From contig NZ_DJFS01000062.1 in the NCBI RefSeq assembly GCF_002432125.1, positions 1 to 9,082 on the forward strand: a DNA stretch of 9,082 nt, in the 5' to 3' direction. Within the stretch, counting starts at the first letter, position 1. Each line of letters begins with the position of its first letter. The stretch is from Brevundimonas sp. UBA5866. GTDB taxonomy: Bacteria > Pseudomonadota > Alphaproteobacteria > Caulobacterales > Caulobacteraceae. The notes beneath the pieces are model-generated. The model searched no databases and was not told where the DNA came from. It saw only the letters and a list, made by a program, of their open reading frames with translations. Positions 1-7,500 of this stretch are shown here, piece after piece. Both the position numbers and the translations under genes were made by a program.

Positions 1-755
1 AGCACCACGCGCTCATAGTCCAGACCCGACATCAGGACCCCCACGCCGCCGTTCAGCGGCCCCATGACGTTCTCTTCCGGCACGAAGCAGTCCTCGAACA
101 CCAGCTCAGCGGTCGGCGAGCCGCGCATGCCCATCTTGTCGATCTTCTGGCCGATGCTGAACCCGGCGAAGTCCTTCTCGATCAGGAAGGCGGTGATGCC
201 GCGGCTGCCCGCCTCCATGTCGGTCTTGGCATAGACCACCAGGGTGTCGGCATAGGCGGAGTTGGTGATCCAGAATTTCGTGCCGTTCAGGCGATAGCCA
301 CCCTCCACCTTGTCGGCGCGCAGCTTCATGCTGACGACGTCGGAACCCGCGTTCACTTCCGACATGGCCAGAGAGCCGACGTGCTCGCCCGACACCAGCT
401 TGGGCAGGTATTTGTCTTTCTGCTCCTGCGTGCCCCAACGGCGGATCTGGTTCACGCACAGGTTGGAGTGGGCCCCATAGGAAAGACCGATGGAGGCCGA
501 GGCACGGCTGACTTCCTCGACCGCGATCACATGGTCCAGATAGCCAAGGCCAAGACCGCCCCATTCTTCCTCGACCGTGATGCCGTGCAGGCCCAGCTCA
601 CCCATCGGCTGCCACAGCTCACGCGGGAACCAGTCCTCGGCGTCGACCTTGGCGGCCAGCGGGGCAATCTGCTCGTCCGCAAAGCGCGAGGCGCTGTCGC
701 GGATCATCTGGGCGGATTCAGTCAGGCCGAAATCGAAATCGGGTGTCGCGCGCAT
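1..755 (-). CDS. Isovaleryl-CoA dehydrogenase, N-terminal 251 residues (cut by left window edge)
   Basis: This FAD-dependent acyl-CoA dehydrogenase is expected to oxidise isovaleryl-CoA to 3-methylcrotonyl-CoA in leucine breakdown, in the cytoplasm, passing electrons to ETF. Translating from the ATG at 755-753 gives an unbroken acyl-CoA dehydrogenase sequence to the edge. The acyl-CoA dehydrogenase signature is at residues 130-140 (AMSEVNAGSDV). The segments SYGAHSNLCVNQIRRWG (92-108) and GTKFWITNS (158-166) are typical of the isovaleryl type. The LDYER segment (245-249) carries E248, at the place where isovaleryl-CoA dehydrogenases keep their catalytic base, unlike medium-chain enzymes whose base lies much later. 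This supports the substrate call. Family members are about 390 residues, so roughly 140 are missing beyond the edge. A Shine-Dalgarno sequence sits 9 bases before the start. The gene diverges from a LysR regulator. It could be the liuA/ivd gene of a leucine cluster, but the downstream partners are not visible. Confidence 0.93.
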   Translation of the reverse strand, partial: MRATPDFDFGLTESAQMIRDSASRFADEQIAPLAAKVDAEDWFPRELWQPMGELGLHGITVEEEWGGLGLGYLDHVIAVEEVSRASASIGLSYGAHSNLCVNQIRRWGTQEQKDKYLPKLVSGEHVGSLAMSEVNAGSDVVSMKLRADKVEGGYRLNGTKFWITNSAYADTLVVYAKTDMEAGSRGITAFLIEKDFAGFSIGQKIDKMGMRGSPTAELVFEDCFVPEENVMGPLNGGVGVLMSGLDYERVV

Positions 756-863
756 GGGACTTTGTCCTTGTTCTGGGATGCGTTTCCTCGTTGGGGAAAA
801 GGTACTGCGCGGTTCACCTTTCGATAAATGGAAAGTTCGTGAAGTTTCAGATAGGTTTTTTCT
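756..863. promoter_or_regulatory. Divergent promoter/operator region between the dehydrogenase and LysR genes
   Basis: This 108-base spacer must hold the promoters for both divergent genes. It contains an imperfect dyad: TTCAC (813-817) directly followed by CTTTC (818-822), and on the other side GAAAG (831-835), three bases, then GTGAA (839-843). LysR regulators commonly bind such a dyad in the shared spacer. The right half-site ends 20 bases before the lysR start, so binding could also repress lysR itself. No convincing -35/-10 pair was found by eye. The LysR start has only a weak AGG (853-855) as a ribosome binding site. Confidence 0.45.
765..769 (-). promoter_or_regulatory. Ribosome binding site of the acyl-CoA dehydrogenase gene
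   Basis: Read on the minus strand this is AAGGA, 9 bases before the ATG at 755-753. It supports that start over later in-frame Met codons. Confidence 0.6.
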
Positions 864-1721
864 ATGTTGAAACGCTCTCACGTTCGCCAATTCCTCGCTG
901 TCGTCGACAGCGGCAGTTTCACCGCCGCCGCCGCCCGCGTCCGCATCACCCAGCCGACCCTGTCGGTCGGCATCGCCGAAATGGAAAAGACGGTCGGGGC
1001 CAAGCTGTTCATCCGCGACCGCAAACACGTGCGCCTGACCGAGGCGGGCGCGCGCCTGCTGCCCATCGCCCGCCAGCTGGAACAGGGTTTTCGCACCGCA
1101 GAAAGCCTGAATGCCCCGGCACGCGATAGCTGGCCGCACATCCGCCTCGGTGTGCTGCGCACCCTCGCGCCCCGTCTTGTGCGGCGCGCTGTATCGGCCC
1201 TGAAACCGGATATGGAACCTGAACTAGTCGAAGGCTCGGCCCATGAGTTGCGCAATGCGATGGCCGCAGGGCGTATCGATGCGGCGCTAACGCTGCTGAG
1301 GGCCGACGACCCGCAGGAACTGGCCCTTTTCACAGAGCCCTATGTGATGCTGGCCCCGCGCTATCACCGCCTGGCGGGTCAACGCGATGTCCCGCCTGAA
1401 GAACTGGCCAGCGAGATCATGATCGCCCGTCGCGCCTGCGAACGGCTGCAGGACACCAGCCGTTTCTTCACCCACAGTGGGGTGCGCCCCCGCTTTGCCC
1501 TGCGTTCGGACAATGACGCCCTGTGTCTGTCGATGGTCGAGAGCGGGCTGGGCATCACCACCGCCCCTCTGTCGCTCCAGAGCGATGACATGAGCCAGAT
1601 CGGAATCAGGGGCTATAATTTCGAGCGGACCATCGGCATCGCCGTCTCACCCGCCCTTACCGATCCACGGGCCATGTGGAATCGTCTGCGATCGGTCGTC
1701 TCGACCGCACCGGACGCATAA
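864..1721 (+). CDS. LysR-family transcriptional regulator
   Basis: This is a 285-residue DNA-binding regulator, close to the usual LysR length of about 300. The N-terminal winged helix-turn-helix covers roughly residues 3-62, with the classic pattern FLAVVDSGSFTAAAARVRIT (10-29), then QPTLSVGIAEME and GAKLFIRDRKHVRLTEAG. A linker helix follows to about residue 90, and the rest has the two-lobed effector-binding domain that senses a small molecule. The ATG at 864 puts the HTH where the family has it, although the ribosome binding site is weak. The gene is divergent from the isovaleryl-CoA dehydrogenase across 108 bases, the usual arrangement for a LysR protein and its target. The inference is that it controls leucine or branched-chain acyl-CoA catabolism with an acyl-CoA or related coinducer. 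That is unproven: leucine-degradation (liu) operons in other proteobacteria usually have MerR- or TetR-type regulators. Confidence 0.92.
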   Translation: MLKRSHVRQFLAVVDSGSFTAAAARVRITQPTLSVGIAEMEKTVGAKLFIRDRKHVRLTEAGARLLPIARQLEQGFRTAESLNAPARDSWPHIRLGVLRTLAPRLVRRAVSALKPDMEPELVEGSAHELRNAMAAGRIDAALTLLRADDPQELALFTEPYVMLAPRYHRLAGQRDVPPEELASEIMIARRACERLQDTSRFFTHSGVRPRFALRSDNDALCLSMVESGLGITTAPLSLQSDDMSQIGIRGYNFERTIGIAVSPALTDPRAMWNRLRSVVSTAPDA

Positions 1722-1751
1722 CGTCATTATCAAGGCGGGAACCTATTTAAA

Positions 1752-1842
1752 CTTGGCCGTTATCATTAAAACCGGCCCCTCAAGGTTCCCAAAACACCAA
1801 ATATTACAGCGCCGTAATGATCCAATTATGGCTTGGCCGTTA
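1752..1842. repeat. Pair of direct 11-base repeats (CTTGGCCGTTA)
   Basis: The word CTTGGCCGTTA occurs at 1752-1762 and again at 1832-1842, exactly 80 bases apart. It lies in the spacer before the GNAT operon, with a palindrome between the copies. The spacing is near a whole number of helix turns, which would fit two binding sites on one DNA face. Whether a protein binds is not known. Confidence 0.5.
1803..1818. promoter_or_regulatory. Operator-like palindrome ATTAC-N6-GTAAT
   Basis: ATTAC (1803-1807) and GTAAT (1814-1818) flank AGCGCC, whose GCGC core is itself palindromic, so the 16-base site is symmetric apart from one central pair. It lies about 15 bases before a possible -35 element. This fits a dimeric repressor or activator site, with no family assigned. 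Confidence 0.35.
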
Positions 1843-2029
1843 CAGCGATTTCACTTTTACTAGTTCCATTTGCAACTAGGATGTAACCACGGTCGCCGAG
1901 GAAGTTCGTAGCCCTCCCGTACATATCGATCTGGTGTCTTTCGTCCCTCCACGGTTCTGCCGCTGGATGGCCGCAGGACGGGTATGCTTTCAACGCGACA
2001 GAGGAAACGCAGCACTGCCCAGACTGAAC

Positions 2030-2034
2030 GGAGA
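2030..2034 (+). promoter_or_regulatory. Ribosome binding site for the GNAT gene (decides the GTG start)
   Basis: GGAGA lies 5 bases before GTG at 2040. The next in-frame ATG (2085) has no comparable site, so GTG is preferred. Confidence 0.6.
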
Positions 2035-2039
2035 AAGCC

Positions 2040-2933
2040 GTGAGAAGCCCCGTCCTAGCCTTTCAACCCGCAGCGACCCTGTCGATGGGTCAACTGACGT
2101 TGCTGTGGCGCGAGGTCTACTCCAACTATCCCGTCCCGTTGCCCTTCACCGAGGATGAACTGGATCGGTTCATCCGGATGTCCGGCATGTGTCTTGAACT
2201 GTCCCAGATCGCCCTGTCGGACAACCAGCCTGTGGGTCTGTCCTTTGCAGGCCGCGACGGTGACACGGCATGGATCGGCGGCTTCGGGGTCGTATCGTCC
2301 CATCGGCGCTGTGGTATCGGCCTGGCCCTGATGCGCTCGCAGACGCGCGAAATGGATCAGCAGGGCATCCGTACCAGCCGTCTGGAGGTCATCAACACCA
2401 ACCGTGCGCGTCGCCTGTACGCCAATGCCGGATATGTGGACCGCCGCCGCCTGTGCAGCTTCAACAGCCCGGCCGTCGGCAGTGCCGCCGATCCGCTGGT
2501 CCCGCTTAGCATCGAAGAGTTGCCGTCCCTGCACAACCGCCTGCACGTCGGCGTCAGCGCCGCCCCGTGGCAACGCGAACTGCCCGGCGTGATGCGTGCT
2601 GTCGAGCGTGATCAGTTGACCATCCTTGGCTGGCGCGGGCCGAACGGCATTGCCGCCTATGCGGTCGAACAGAACCGTGCCGGCCTGACCCATCTGGTGG
2701 ATGCCGTCGCGGAATGCCCGTCGTCCGCCGAGGGGCTTGTGTCCTCCCTCGCCGCCCGCAGCCGTGGCCGCCGCATCAGCCTGTCGGACGAACCGTCCAA
2801 CTCGCCCATCGCCAAGGCATTCAAGCGTTTCGGAGCCAGCCCCCGCATCCTGCGTATGGAGATGGTTCGCACGGCCTCACAGGCCTCCAGCCTGTCTGCG
2901 CCCACCTATGGCCGCACCTATGCCGCAGCCTGA
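2040..2933 (+). CDS. GNAT-family N-acetyltransferase with a degenerate second GNAT-like half
   Basis: This is a 297-residue protein predicted to transfer an acetyl group from acetyl-CoA to an amine; the acceptor is unknown. The N-terminal half (about 15-140) is a recognisable GNAT domain. The acetyl-CoA pyrophosphate-binding loop is RRCGIG (89-94) after the beta-4 strand WIGGFGVV. A motif B-like segment runs from LEVINTNRARRLY to NAGY (115-132). The C-terminal half (about 160-275) lacks the loop but ends with DEPSNSPIAKAFKRFGA (250-266), which resembles the final helix and strand of a GNAT domain. It therefore looks like a tandem GNAT in which only the first half binds cofactor. Single-domain members are about 150 residues. 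The GTG start at 2040 is chosen for its Shine-Dalgarno; ATG 2085 is the alternative. The stop overlaps the next gene, so it leads an apparent three-gene operon. Confidence 0.85.
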   Translation: MRSPVLAFQPAATLSMGQLTLLWREVYSNYPVPLPFTEDELDRFIRMSGMCLELSQIALSDNQPVGLSFAGRDGDTAWIGGFGVVSSHRRCGIGLALMRSQTREMDQQGIRTSRLEVINTNRARRLYANAGYVDRRRLCSFNSPAVGSAADPLVPLSIEELPSLHNRLHVGVSAAPWQRELPGVMRAVERDQLTILGWRGPNGIAAYAVEQNRAGLTHLVDAVAECPSSAEGLVSSLAARSRGRRISLSDEPSNSPIAKAFKRFGASPRILRMEMVRTASQASSLSAPTYGRTYAAA

Positions 2934-3384
2934 TGGTCTGAACCGCCGCGCACTGATCGGATGGGGCGCGGCGACAGTCGCCGCCCTGCCCGTTTGCGCG
3001 ATGGCTGCGGCCGACACACCGCAGGCCACGTTCGACGCCTATCGCGACCTGATCAACCGACATGATTTCGACCTGCTGGAAGAGCGGGTCATGTCGGATC
3101 ATCCGGTCTTTGTGTTTGCGAACAAGCGTCATGACGGGCTGGACGCAACGCGTGCCGCCTTCATGCACACCTGGTCGATCCTGCCTGACGAAATCTATTC
3201 GATGAACGACGAGAAGTGGCTGTTCGTCGCTCAGGATCACGCCGCCTGTACATTCACCTATGCCTATCGCGGCACGATGGCGGATGGCCGTGCCCTTTCG
3301 GGGGGCGGTCAGGGTCTCAACATCTTCACCCTAACCCCGAAAGGCTGGCGGCTGTCGTTCGAGCAACTGACACCCGACACCTGA
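2920..3384 (+). CDS. Exported NTF2/SnoaL-like protein with Tat-type signal peptide
   Basis: The product is a 154-residue protein. Residues 1-30 look like a signal peptide: twin arginine at 9-10 (NRRALIG), a hydrophobic stretch GWGAATVAALPVCAM, and an A-x-A cleavage site around A27-A29. The twin arginines suggest Tat export of a folded protein, although the motif is only partial (N before RR, L-I after). The mature part (33-150) has the pattern of the NTF2-like cone fold: helix TFDAYRDLINRHDFDLLEE, strands DHPVFVFAN, a helix with ATRAAFMHTW, then strands ACTFTYAYRG, GQGLNIFTLT and the closing GWRLSFEQLTP. Such proteins are ligand-binding or enzymes of many kinds, so no reaction is assigned. 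The ATG at 2920 is 14 bases inside the GNAT gene. ATG 2908 would add four residues. Neither has a good ribosome site, so translation is probably coupled to the upstream gene. Confidence 0.8.
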   Translation: MPQPDGLNRRALIGWGAATVAALPVCAMAAADTPQATFDAYRDLINRHDFDLLEERVMSDHPVFVFANKRHDGLDATRAAFMHTWSILPDEIYSMNDEKWLFVAQDHAACTFTYAYRGTMADGRALSGGGQGLNIFTLTPKGWRLSFEQLTPDT

Positions 3385-3394
3385 TTTCAGGGCC

Positions 3395-3398
3395 GGAG
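3395..3398 (+). promoter_or_regulatory. Ribosome binding site of the serine hydrolase gene
   Basis: GGAG lies 7 bases before the ATG at 3406, in the 21-base gap after the NTF2-like gene. It supports the chosen start. Confidence 0.6.
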
Positions 3399-3405
3399 CA
3401 CTCCA

Positions 3406-4521
3406 ATGACTTCAGCTTCGCTGGCCGTGGCCGCCATCATGTTTGGCCATACCTCTGTGGGGGTGGATATGGAGGCATTGAATGCCGCCGTCGCCGACCT
3501 CGACCACCCGTCGGTGATCTACATCATGGGGGGCTGCGTTCCCGAAGGCATCGCCCTGACAGTGGCCGGGCAGGGTCAGTCTGGACAGGTGCACGACCTG
3601 ACAGAACGCAGCCCCGTGCGGACCGCCAGCAATACCAAGACCTTTACGGCCGCCACGATACTGCGCCTGTGGGAACAGGGCCGTCTGGATCTGGATGCGC
3701 CGATTGCCGATCTGGCCTCCGCCAGCCTCATGGCCCCGCTGGAAACCGTTGGCTATGACACGCGCGCCATCACCGTCCGTCACCTGCTGAACCATACCTC
3801 CGGCCTTTATGACCATGCGTCGGACCTACGCTACCAGCAGATGTGGCTGGACCGTCCCGACCATCACTGGACCCGGCAGGAACAGGTGGAACTGTCGGCG
3901 TCGTTCAGCGGGCCCCTGCATGCGCCGGGCACACGGTTCGTCTATGCCGATACGGGCTATGTGATCCTTGGCGACATCATCGAACAGGTCACGGGCCAGC
4001 CCCTTCACGAAGCCGTGCGCGAACAACTGCGCTTTGACGACTTCGGCCTTGCCGACACATGGTGGGAGGTCGCGGAAATGCCGCCCGCCGATGCCCTGCC
4101 CAAGGCGCGCCAAACGTGGAAAGGGATGGACATCGACCGCCTGCATGGCTCGATCGATGTTTACGGGGGCGGCGGCCTGATCATGTCCGCACGCGATCTG
4201 GCCGTGTTCTTCGCTGCCCTGTTCGAGGATCAGGTGTTCGAACATCCGCGTACCCTGTCAGAAATGACCCGCGCCCTGTCGCACGAAGGTGGGCAGCTTT
4301 ACCGCCTCGGCCTGATGGCCACATCACAGGACGAGCCTGACTGGCGCAACAAAGGGTTCTGGCACTCGGGCTTCTGGGGCACGGTAACTTATTACATCCC
4401 CGCCAAGCGGATCGCCGTCAGCGGCATAACCCGTGATCAGGCCGGCTTTGCCGCCATGAATGCCGCGGCCAAAAAAGTGATCGAGGCCCTGCCCTGCCGC
4501 TGGTCCTTGAGCGGCGACTGA
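3406..4521 (+). CDS. Serine hydrolase of the beta-lactamase class C / DD-peptidase fold
   Basis: This 371-residue protein belongs to the penicillin-binding-protein-like serine hydrolases, which include class C beta-lactamases, DD-carboxypeptidases, D-aminopeptidases and esterases. Visible motifs, in order: S-N-T-K at 75-78 (nucleophile S75, general base K78); HLLNHTSGL at 126-134; the second motif Y180-A-D in YADTGYVILGDIIEQVTG, where lactamases have Y-x-N; GGGLIMSARDLAVF (255-268), typical of the family; and H320-S-G in WHSGFWG, replacing the K-T-G triad. The Tyr-x-Asp and His-x-Gly variants point to a peptidase or esterase rather than a true beta-lactamase. The substrate is unknown. The N-terminus (LAVAAIMFG) is mildly hydrophobic but lacks basic residues, so export is uncertain. 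The gene is the last of the apparent GNAT/NTF2 operon, 21 bases after its neighbour, and is followed by a terminator. Confidence 0.87.
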   Translation: MTSASLAVAAIMFGHTSVGVDMEALNAAVADLDHPSVIYIMGGCVPEGIALTVAGQGQSGQVHDLTERSPVRTASNTKTFTAATILRLWEQGRLDLDAPIADLASASLMAPLETVGYDTRAITVRHLLNHTSGLYDHASDLRYQQMWLDRPDHHWTRQEQVELSASFSGPLHAPGTRFVYADTGYVILGDIIEQVTGQPLHEAVREQLRFDDFGLADTWWEVAEMPPADALPKARQTWKGMDIDRLHGSIDVYGGGGLIMSARDLAVFFAALFEDQVFEHPRTLSEMTRALSHEGGQLYRLGLMATSQDEPDWRNKGFWHSGFWGTVTYYIPAKRIAVSGITRDQAGFAAMNAAAKKVIEALPCRWSLSGD

Positions 4522-4542
4522 GGTCGGGCATATTGAAAAAAC

Positions 4543-4571
4543 AAGGGGCAGGTCCGCTGGACCTGCCCCTT
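4543..4571. terminator. Bidirectional intrinsic terminator between convergent genes
   Basis: A perfect 13-base inverted repeat, AAGGGGCAGGTCC (4543-4555) and GGACCTGCCCCTT (4559-4571), is separated by a three-base loop. On the plus strand it ends in TTTT (4570-4573) and lies 21 bases after the serine hydrolase stop. On the minus strand it is followed by TTGTTTTTT, the stronger U tract, and lies 21 bases after the autotransporter stop. It should end both transcripts. Confidence 0.88.
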
Positions 4572-4592
4572 TTGAGTTACTCGGGGATGGAT

Positions 4593-7500
4593 CTAGAAGG
4601 TCCAGCGGACGCTGACCGAGCCGGTGTGGACGTCGGCCTTGTCGCCGAGTTGTCCGTCATATCCGGCCTGGAACGACACCCCGTCACGTGTAACGACACG
4701 CGCCTCCAGACCCAGCTTCCATGCGCTGCGGTCCAGTGGCGTGGTGATCATCGCAGGGTCGGACGAAGTTGACGCCCCGATCATCTGCACAGGCAGTGCG
4801 ATGCCGTCTTCCGAACGATGCACACGGCCTGCCGTCAGGGCAAAGTCGGCCTTCACGTTCTCTGTGGCCCTGAAGGTCCAACCCGTCGTGACTTTCGTCT
4901 CTACCGAGGCGATCCATTGGGTGTCCCCAAGGACGCGGGCCCCCATGCCGCCCCAGCCGCTTTCCTCGAAATCACCGTTGCGAAGCGCCGTGGCCAGCAC
5001 ATTCACCGCCGGACGCAGGAAGAAGGCCCCTGCACGAACGGTGTGACCCAGTTCGCCGCCCACCTGCATATAACCGTTTTCGCCGGTCGATCTGCCGGTC
5101 ATGGCATCGAACACATAGCCGTAACGCTGGCTCTCCAGCCATTGCCAACCGGCGCTGGCTGTCAGGGACAGGTCGGTGCCTTCCGCCCACTCACGCTTGA
5201 GACCCACGCCAACGTCAAAACCGTCGCCCTGGGTATTCATGCGACCGCCGTCCACGGTCTGGCGGGCCAGACTGTTGTATCCGGCAGAGGCGGCCAGCGT
5301 CCACTCCGCGTCCAGGCGCCGCTCGATCCCGAAGCGGGCATTGTAGATGCGGCTGGTCGTGCCCCAGTACTGTCCCGTTTCCTCCTGATCGAAGGCCGTG
5401 GTCGAGCCCACACCCCAGACGCAACGTTCAAGCGCCGTATCGCGGCCCAGGCCGCAACCGAACATCCTGTCGGCAAACCGCGTGGCGCCAAGGTATTGGG
5501 TCTGTAGCGCGGCCACATGGCCTTCGGGGTTCAGGTCGTGGAAAATGGCGTTGTAGAGGTCTTCCTGACCCGCAACCATATTGCCCAGCGCCGACATCAG
5601 ACGGCCGATACCAGATGCACCGCCCTCCTGAAGGGCCGAGTCCAGATGGCCGCCCAGTCGCTGCTCGTTCGGGCGCATGAAACCGAGGCCAAAGTGGCTG
5701 TCGAGTTCCAGATGCACCCCTGCATTGTCACCGACCAGTCTGAAGTCCAGTGCCAGCGTGCCCGCAGGATCGGCAGCGGTGACAATGCCTTCGCCACCGG
5801 TCGCAAACAGGGTCACCCGGTCGACATTCTCGAGCCAAAGCAGGTTGATCGACAGTTGGCCGCCAACGATGGCATCACCCGAGACATTGACCCGGTCCGA
5901 AGCGTACGGGCCAAAGGCCACGTCAAATACGCTGCGTCCCGTATCGGTCTGGACAAAGTGACCGTCCAGATCGACCTCGGTGATGACGCGGGCACCGTAA
6001 TAGACATTTTCTGCCGCTGCAGCGATGCGGTCGAGATTGTCGTAGACCTCGCCATTGGCCAGATCGATCGACCACGCCGGAGCTTCCAGTCCCACACGGA
6101 ACAGGCCCGCATTGGTAAAGGTCGCTTCGCCACCGGCAACAGCCTGCGCCGAGGCCGAAACCCTTTGCGGGACCAGCGATGCGGAACGGGCACCGATCTG
6201 GGTGTCACGCAGAAGAATGCGGTCGAACGCCAGGAAGCTTGCATCCTGACTGTTCATGAAGCGGTTGTCGCCGCCCCCCAGTTCGACATTGCCTGCCACA
6301 AAGCCGTTGTTGACCACACGGTCGTCGCCCGACGTCGCACGGATCGCCAGACCCGAAACCGCCGACAGGCTGTTTCGGATGGTGACCAGATTATCGGCAC
6401 CACCCATCAGGCTGACACCCACACCCGTACCCGAGCCGCCACGGACAGCGTCGGTCAGGTCCAGATTGATTTGGCCCGCACCGTCACGACCCTGGCTCTG
6501 TGCGAACACAGCCGTGCTGTTGGTGCCTGTCGCATAGACGATGCCGTTGAAGGTCAGGTCGATGTCGCCGCCCGCGCCGCGACCGCCGGCAGCACCCATA
6601 TGGGCACCGTCAACCCAGCCGCCGCCGCCGCCCAGAGACTGGGCGATCAGGCCATAGGTATCGTCACCGGCCACAACCGTGTGCCCGTTCTGGGTGAAGG
6701 CGATCGCGCCGCCATTACCCGTATTGTCCGACGACAGGTTCACCCGGGTGTCTGCGCCGGTGCCGAATACGGCACCGCCACCACCGCCGATGGATTGCAG
6801 AATGACACCGTGCGCCATCCGACCCGCCGTATAGACAGGCCCCGAGTGCAGCAGATCGATATCGCCCGCATCGCCGGACACGCCGCCCCGACCGCCCAGA
6901 GTGACAGTGGTCTGGTCCGCGCCATTGGCCCGCACCTCACCGCCACCCGCGCCGATGCTTTGCATCAGCAGGCCGACCGCACCGGCTCCTGTTGTCTGGC
7001 TGCCGCCATCATAGGTCGCGTCGATTGCATTGCCATTCGCACCCGAGCCGCCATTGGCCCCGAGCGTCAGGTTCAGACCTTCATTGGCCACGCCCAGATT
7101 GACGATGGCGGAACCGCCGCCGCCGCCGATCGACTGGAGCACGGAGCCAAAGCTCTTGGTGCCCACAGTGGTCACGGCACCGCTGGTCCTGCGGATGATC
7201 TTGCCTGCGGACTCGCCCGTCGTATTGGCTGCGCCAAGGCCGATCGAAACCGTGTCCATCGTCGCATCATGTTCGGTGGTGATGTTGAATACGCCACGAC
7301 CGCCGCCGCCACCGATGGCCTGCGCCAGCACACCTGTTGAAAGGTCGCCGAAGCTGGTCAGATGGCCGGTGTGGATACTGGAAATGTCCGCCGCCACATT
7401 ATCGGTGCCATTCATGCCACCGAGAACAACCTCGAACGCCATAGCCTTGGCCCCCATCTCGGCATGGAAATCTGCAAGATCGACATTCATGATGGTGGTG

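Larger units (their letters stand above)
1722..2039. promoter_or_regulatory. AT-richer intergenic region upstream of the GNAT operon
   Basis: This 318-base spacer holds no convincing gene. Its first 160 bases are visibly richer in A/T than the flanks. It contains: an inverted repeat GGGAACC (1737-1743) / GGTTCCC (1784-1790) enclosing GGCCG (1755-1759) / CGGCC (1773-1777), possibly a 3' structure of the lysR transcript although no T tract follows; a dyad ATTAC-N6-GTAAT (1803-1818); and a duplicated 11-mer. A speculative promoter is TTGGCC (1833-1838), 17 bases, TTTACT (1856-1861), which would leave a leader of about 170 bases before the GNAT start. GTTA/TAAC words recur at about 1759, 1839 and 1883, suggesting several regulator sites. 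Confidence 0.4.

Noticed and set aside
106..827. Open frames at 106-564 (minus) and 381-827 (plus)
   Set aside because: They are in other frames across the clearly recognisable acyl-CoA dehydrogenase coding sequence.
1934..2158. Possible 74-codon gene in the spacer before the GNAT gene
   Set aside because: It runs out of frame into the GNAT gene, lacks a good ribosome site and has a low-complexity Arg/Pro composition. I see no support for a real product.
2055..2693. 212-codon minus-strand frame opposite the GNAT gene
   Set aside because: It is antisense to a gene with clear GNAT motifs and has no domain of its own.
2701..2919. N-terminal extension of the NTF2-like protein from ATG 2701
   Set aside because: The extension overlaps the GNAT gene out of frame and is Pro/Arg/Ala-rich. 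Starting at 2920 places the twin-arginine signal at the N-terminus as expected.
5517..7340. 607-codon open frame on the plus strand
   Set aside because: It lies wholly antisense to the autotransporter. The strong third-position G/C bias and biased Gly/Ala codons of that gene create long open antisense frames. The translation is rich in Arg, Gln, His and Thr with no recognisable domain.
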